DNA of 8,518 nt from Desulfurococcales archaeon. Lineage in GTDB: Archaea; Thermoproteota; Thermoprotei_A; Sulfolobales; Desulfurococcaceae. The stretch lies in the NCBI GenBank assembly GCA_015522345.1, contig WAML01000109.1:1-8518 (forward strand), in the 5' to 3' direction. Each line of letters starts with the position of its first letter. Within the stretch, counting starts at the first letter, position 1. The notes below the pieces were generated by a model. The model did no database searches. It was not told the origin of the DNA and saw only the letters and a program-made list of their open reading frames with translations. This document shows, piece after piece, positions 6,357-8,518 of the stretch. The position numbers and the translations under genes are program-made.

Positions 6357-6848
6357 ATGACAGGATTCACAATAACAGTACCCTATGTCCCTACTCCAGA
6401 GCCTGTTGTAAGAGCTATGTTAAAACTAGCTAATGCTGGTCCTGAAGATATAGTCTATGACCTAGGCTGTGGCGATGGAAGGATCCTCGTGATTGCTGTA
6501 AAAGAATTTAATGTTAAGAAAGCTGTAGGTATAGAAATACGTGAAGATAAAGTTGCCGAAGCAAGAGAGAATATTAGGAAAGCAGGTATTGAAGATAAGG
6601 CTAAAGTTATTCATGGAGATATGTTTGAAGTTGATATAAGTGAAGCTACTATAGTTACTCTATTTTTACTTACATCAGTTAATGAGAGGCTTAAGCCTAA
6701 GTTTGAAAGAGAGTTAAGGAATGGTACAAGAATAGTTTCCCATGAATTCCGTATACCTGGCTGGCAGCCTAAGAAAGTAGTTGATATTAAAGATAATAAT
6801 TTCATAACTCATACTGTATACCTCTATGTCATTGGTGAACATAAATAG
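6357..6848 (+). CDS. aKMT-type archaeal protein lysine methyltransferase
   Basis: A 163-residue class I S-adenosylmethionine-dependent methyltransferase. It closely resembles the Sulfolobus enzyme aKMT, which broadly methylates lysines on proteins including the chromatin protein Cren7. Signatures are VPYVPTPEPVVRAML (8-22), motif I VYDLGCGDGRI (33-43), the acidic residue ending strand 2 (GIEI, 58-61), GDMFEVDISEATIVTLFLLT (87-106), where other class I enzymes have their substrate-site motif IV, and SHEFRIPGW (128-136). The C-terminus VYLYVIGEHK is characteristic of the family. The enzyme has the minimal methyltransferase core without an added substrate-recognition domain. Translation starts at ATG 6357, with a GGGAGG element overlapping the preceding gene's end, about 13 bases upstream. 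It is second in the unit with the thioredoxin-like gene and converges on TrmI across 12 bases. Expected substrates here (chromatin proteins, RNA polymerase subunits) are inference. Confidence 0.88.
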   Translation: MTGFTITVPYVPTPEPVVRAMLKLANAGPEDIVYDLGCGDGRILVIAVKEFNVKKAVGIEIREDKVAEARENIRKAGIEDKAKVIHGDMFEVDISEATIVTLFLLTSVNERLKPKFERELRNGTRIVSHEFRIPGWQPKKVVDIKDNNFITHTVYLYVIGEHK

Positions 6849-6860
6849 CTTACTATATTA

Positions 6861-7643
6861 TTAACGAAGTATTTTTCTAGAGAATACAATATATCCTGTG
6901 TGCCCGATCATTAGAGTATGGGGTCTTACAGCTCCTTCTTCAACTTGGTATTCCCTCAATAGTATTTCGTAGGAACGTATATCAGTAAATCCTCCATGCC
7001 TTCTTAGAGCTAATACTGTTTTTTCAACTTGATTTATTGTAGGAACGTAAACGACTAGGGTAGCAGATGGCTTTAGAGAACTATATGCATGATCTACTAC
7101 ATTCCATGGATCTGGTATATCAAGGAATATGGCATCGAGATCTTTTTCGTCAATTCCTTCTCTTACATCTTTCTTCTTTAATACTACTCGTTCAAGAAGT
7201 CCTGCTTTCTCTAGATTGTGTTCTGCAGCTTTAAGTACATCGTCTCTTACATCATATGCATATAGTTTTCCACTAGACCCTATTATTGTAGCTATATATG
7301 TAGCTAGGTATCCTGTACCTATACCTGCTTCAACTACACGTGAACCTGGTTTTATACCGGATAAAAAGATCATGAAGGAAGAATCTTTTGGATATATTAC
7401 TTGTGTTACACGTTTAAACCCGTATAATATGTCGTGGTGTAGAGGTTTTAGTATATAGGCATTGTATCCTAGACTCGTCTTTATAGCGGAGCCATATGGT
7501 TTTCCTATAACTTCATCTAGTTTTATATAGCCTTTATCTGTTCCAAAGATTTTTCCTTTCTCTACCCTAACTATGTATCTCCTTTTACGGTCAATTAATA
7601 GGAATATATAGTCTCCTTCTTTAACAGTATAATCGTTGTTCAT
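6861..7643 (-). CDS. trmI: tRNA (adenine-57/58-N1)-methyltransferase TrmI
   Basis: A 260-residue archaeal TrmI that makes 1-methyladenosine at positions 57 and 58 of the tRNA T-loop, a modification tied to heat stability; the family works as a homotetramer. The N-terminal beta-domain (VKEGDYIFLLIDRKRRYIV, 7-25) precedes the Rossmann fold. Motifs are TQVIYPKD (80-87), motif I VVEAGIGTGYLA (103-114), AYDVR (129-133), catalytic LDIPDPW (174-180) and the C-terminal RPHTLMIGHTGY (240-251). All family hallmarks are present. I place the start at ATG 7643 because GGAGGGATT (7653-7661) precedes it and MNNDYTVKEGD matches family N-termini. Upstream in-frame ATGs at 7718, 7715, 7712, 7691 and 7688 would add up to 25 unconserved residues. 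Because the TATA box predicts initiation near 7711, leaderless use of the ATG cluster remains possible. It converges with aKMT. Confidence 0.92.
   Translation of the reverse strand: MNNDYTVKEGDYIFLLIDRKRRYIVRVEKGKIFGTDKGYIKLDEVIGKPYGSAIKTSLGYNAYILKPLHHDILYGFKRVTQVIYPKDSSFMIFLSGIKPGSRVVEAGIGTGYLATYIATIIGSSGKLYAYDVRDDVLKAAEHNLEKAGLLERVVLKKKDVREGIDEKDLDAIFLDIPDPWNVVDHAYSSLKPSATLVVYVPTINQVEKTVLALRRHGGFTDIRSYEILLREYQVEEGAVRPHTLMIGHTGYIVFSRKILR
6872..6876 (+). terminator. Possible T-tract terminator after aKMT
   Basis: A run of five T lies 24 bases after the aKMT stop. Archaeal intrinsic termination works at U-rich tracts without a hairpin. The tract sits inside the 3' end of the convergent TrmI gene, so the two transcripts would overlap by a few tens of bases. 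Confidence 0.25.
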
Positions 7644-7733
7644 AGCGTTTCGAATCCCTCCAGAAGCGTCAGAGCTGGTGTCATTCATCATTACTCCAGT
7701 AATACCAACCATCATCATCCAATATAATGTTGG

Positions 7734-7740
7734 TTTATAA
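7734..7740 (-). promoter_or_regulatory. TATA box of trmI
   Basis: On the minus strand the motif reads TTATAAA within GTTATAAACCA, the same 11 bases that precede the tRNA-Ser gene on the plus strand. Initiation is expected near 7711, leaving a leader of almost 70 bases if translation starts at 7643. Confidence 0.6.
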
Positions 7741-7746
7741 CGGGAA

Positions 7747-7756
7747 TATATATTTA
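7747..7756 (+). promoter_or_regulatory. Putative TATA box for the ASCH-domain gene
   Basis: TATATATTTA lies about 60 bases before ATG 7816, with initiation expected near 7778. It is only 6 bases from the oppositely oriented trmI box, so the two divergent promoters occupy one short stretch and may compete for TBP. Confidence 0.45.
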
Positions 7757-7815
7757 TTTATCTAGGTAGTATCCAAGGGACTAGGCTAGCATAGAGGATT
7801 AAGGGTAGTAACACT

Positions 7816-8274
7816 ATGGAGTCTAGTAAGAGAGATAAAATGTATTTAATGAGTATAAGACCTAAGTATGCCTATAGAATATTTGCTGGTATAAAGAAGT
7901 ATGAGCTTAGGAGATGGATTGGCATAAGATTGGAGCCGGGCTCGTTAATAGTAGTATATGCTTCAGGTAATGTAAGAGCTTTGATAGGAGAGTTCAAGGC
8001 GGGGAGAATAATTTATGGTAGTCCAGGTAAAGTATGGAATTACATTAGTTCTCAATCAAATACTGGAGTATATCCTGAGGATAAAGCATATATTATAGGC
8101 TCAAAAACAGCGTTAGCTATAGAAGTTCTAGAGCCAAGACTATACAAGGTTTCTATAAAACTAGATGAATTAAGAAAAATAATACCAGGATTCAATCCAC
8201 CACTAAGCTTTAGAGAACTAAGTAGAGAAGAACCTCTTTATAAACTAGTTATAAGAAAACTACGTAGACTATAG
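7816..8274 (+). CDS. ASCH-domain (PUA-like) protein, probable RNA or modified-nucleoside binder
   Basis: A 152-residue basic protein. The N-terminal part, YLMSIRPKYAYRIFAGIKKYELRRW (read as YLMSIRPKYA, 10-19, and GIKKYELR, 25-32), carries the ASCH signature GxKxxExR. It continues with the beta-barrel strands LIVVYASG (44-51) and ALIGEFKAGRII (55-66), and later PPLSFREL (128-135). The ASCH fold is related to PUA and EVE domains. Characterised bacterial members include an N4-acetylcytidine hydrolase and a ribonuclease, but the function of archaeal stand-alone members is not established to my knowledge. The basic C-terminus (VIRKLRRL) would suit nucleic-acid binding. ATG at 7816 has only a weak GGGTAG upstream. 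ATG at 7840, giving MYLMSIRPK, is an equally good or better start by domain alignment. The gene is divergent from trmI and 63 bases upstream of tRNA-Ser. Confidence 0.72.
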   Translation: MESSKRDKMYLMSIRPKYAYRIFAGIKKYELRRWIGIRLEPGSLIVVYASGNVRALIGEFKAGRIIYGSPGKVWNYISSQSNTGVYPEDKAYIIGSKTALAIEVLEPRLYKVSIKLDELRKIIPGFNPPLSFRELSREEPLYKLVIRKLRRL

Positions 8275-8300
8275 AACCAAGAAGCGTCAACGAATAAGAG

Positions 8301-8307
8301 TTATAAA
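8301..8307 (+). promoter_or_regulatory. TATA box of tRNA-Ser(GCU)
   Basis: TTATAAA, preceded by purine-rich AATAAGAG that fits a BRE, is centred 34 bases before the mature tRNA 5' end. Initiation near 8330 would leave a leader of roughly 8 bases for RNase P removal. Confidence 0.65.
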
Positions 8308-8337
8308 CCAGACATAAATCATAAAATACTCATAGGA

Positions 8338-8425
8338 GCCGGGGTCGCCTAGCCTGGTAGGGCGCCGGCCTGCTAAGCCGGTGGGGCGTTGCCCCGCGCG
8401 GGTTCAAATCCCGCCCCCGGCGCCA
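8338..8425 (+). tRNA. tRNA-Ser (anticodon GCU), CCA encoded, no intron
   Basis: The sequence folds into a full class II tRNA. Acceptor stem GCCGGGG (8338-8344) pairs perfectly with CCCCGGC (8415-8421), followed by discriminator G and encoded CCA (8423-8425). The anticodon stem CCGGC/GCCGG (8365-8369/8377-8381) holds loop CTGCTAA with anticodon GCT at 8372-8374, reading AGC and AGU serine codons. The long variable arm GGGGC-GTT-GCCCC (8383-8395) is diagnostic of serine or leucine tRNAs. T stem GCGGG/CCCGC closes loop TTCAAAT (8403-8409), in which positions 57 and 58 are both A, the sites TrmI methylates. Extreme GC content against AT-rich DNA marks a hyperthermophile. No intron is present. Confidence 0.97.
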
Positions 8426-8446
8426 CTTATATACCCCCTATATAAG
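8426..8446. repeat. Perfect 21-bp palindrome (8-bp arms, CCCCC centre) abutting the tRNA
   Basis: CTTATATA (8426-8433), five C, then TATATAAG (8439-8446) begin at the first base after the tRNA CCA. Each arm is also a plausible TATA box, one for each strand. It could be a processing or termination hairpin, a bidirectional promoter element, or a trace of an integration end. No T-rich terminator follows the tRNA. Confidence 0.55.
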
Positions 8447-8478
8447 CTCCTCCATCGCCTGACGGTCTCTAAGCTGTT

Positions 8479-8508
8479 GTTGCATAGTTGATGTCGGCTA
8501 CATGCAAC
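8479..8508. repeat. 7-bp inverted repeat, 16-base spacer
   Basis: GTTGCAT (8479-8485) and ATGCAAC (8502-8508) are exact reverse complements. The repeat lies immediately before a TATA-like motif at the window edge, so it may be an upstream regulatory site for the next gene. A chance origin is possible. Confidence 0.3.
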
Positions 8509-8509
8509 G

Positions 8510-8516
8510 TTTATAT
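8510..8516 (+). promoter_or_regulatory. Possible TATA box for a gene beyond the window
   Basis: TTTATAT lies 2 bases from the window end. Without downstream sequence the assignment is weak. Confidence 0.3.
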
Positions 8517-8518
8517 GC

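Noticed and set aside
6611..6805. Short minus-strand open frame inside aKMT
   Set aside because: It is antisense to conserved aKMT sequence and has no sign of independent coding.
7129..7458. Open frame of 109 codons on the plus strand within trmI
   Set aside because: It is fully antisense to the conserved TrmI methyltransferase core, is serine-rich in the way shadows of AGA/TCT-rich genes are, and matches nothing I recognise.
8338..8518. tRNA-Ser as an integrated-element attachment site
   Set aside because: There is no integrase gene, no repeated copy of the tRNA 3' end and no foreign-looking genes within the window, so only the palindrome is reported.

Overview
The window reads as a chromosomal segment from an AT-rich, hyperthermophilic member of the Crenarchaeota (TACK archaea). 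Several genes support this. There are ribosomal proteins eL38 and eS26, which among archaea are typical of this branch. The DNA polymerase closely resembles the crenarchaeal replicative PolB1/Dpo1. A lysine methyltransferase of the Sulfolobus aKMT type, an archaeal TrmI and a KH-less aCPSF2 nuclease are also present. TATA boxes, GGTG/GGAGG ribosome-binding sites, GTG/TTG starts and a very GC-rich tRNA in AT-rich DNA fit the same picture. AT content suggests a low-GC Desulfurococcales relative such as Staphylothermus or Ignisphaera, but the genus is a guess.

Layout: bases 1-195 hold the 3' end of a winged-helix protein cut by the window edge. A small eL38 gene (314-529, +) runs head-on into aCPSF2 (536-1828, -), with only 6 bases between the stops. 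After a 261-base intergenic region with two palindromes comes a two-gene unit (+), the nascent-chain factor aNAC (2090-2446) followed 8 bases later by PolB1 (2455-5034). Next is eS26 (5156-5443, +), whose 3' end overlaps a divergent SPOUT-type protein resembling TrmY (5412-5933, +). A second two-gene unit (+) pairs a cysteine-free thioredoxin-like protein (6027-6347) with aKMT (6357-6848). It converges on TrmI (6861-7643, -). From the TrmI promoter region an ASCH/PUA-like protein (7816-8274, +) is read divergently, followed by tRNA-Ser(GCU) with an encoded CCA (8338-8425). The last 93 bases contain a perfect 21-bp palindrome, a second inverted repeat and a TATA-like box at the edge.

Together this is an information-processing neighbourhood: translation (eL38, eS26, aNAC, tRNA-Ser), replication (PolB1), RNA turnover (aCPSF2), tRNA T-loop modification (TrmI, perhaps the SPOUT protein) and protein lysine methylation (aKMT). 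No mobile element, CRISPR array or phage gene is visible. The parts least explained by known biology are the degenerate TrmY-like protein overlapping eS26, the thioredoxin-like partner of aKMT, the ASCH protein and the palindrome beside the tRNA.
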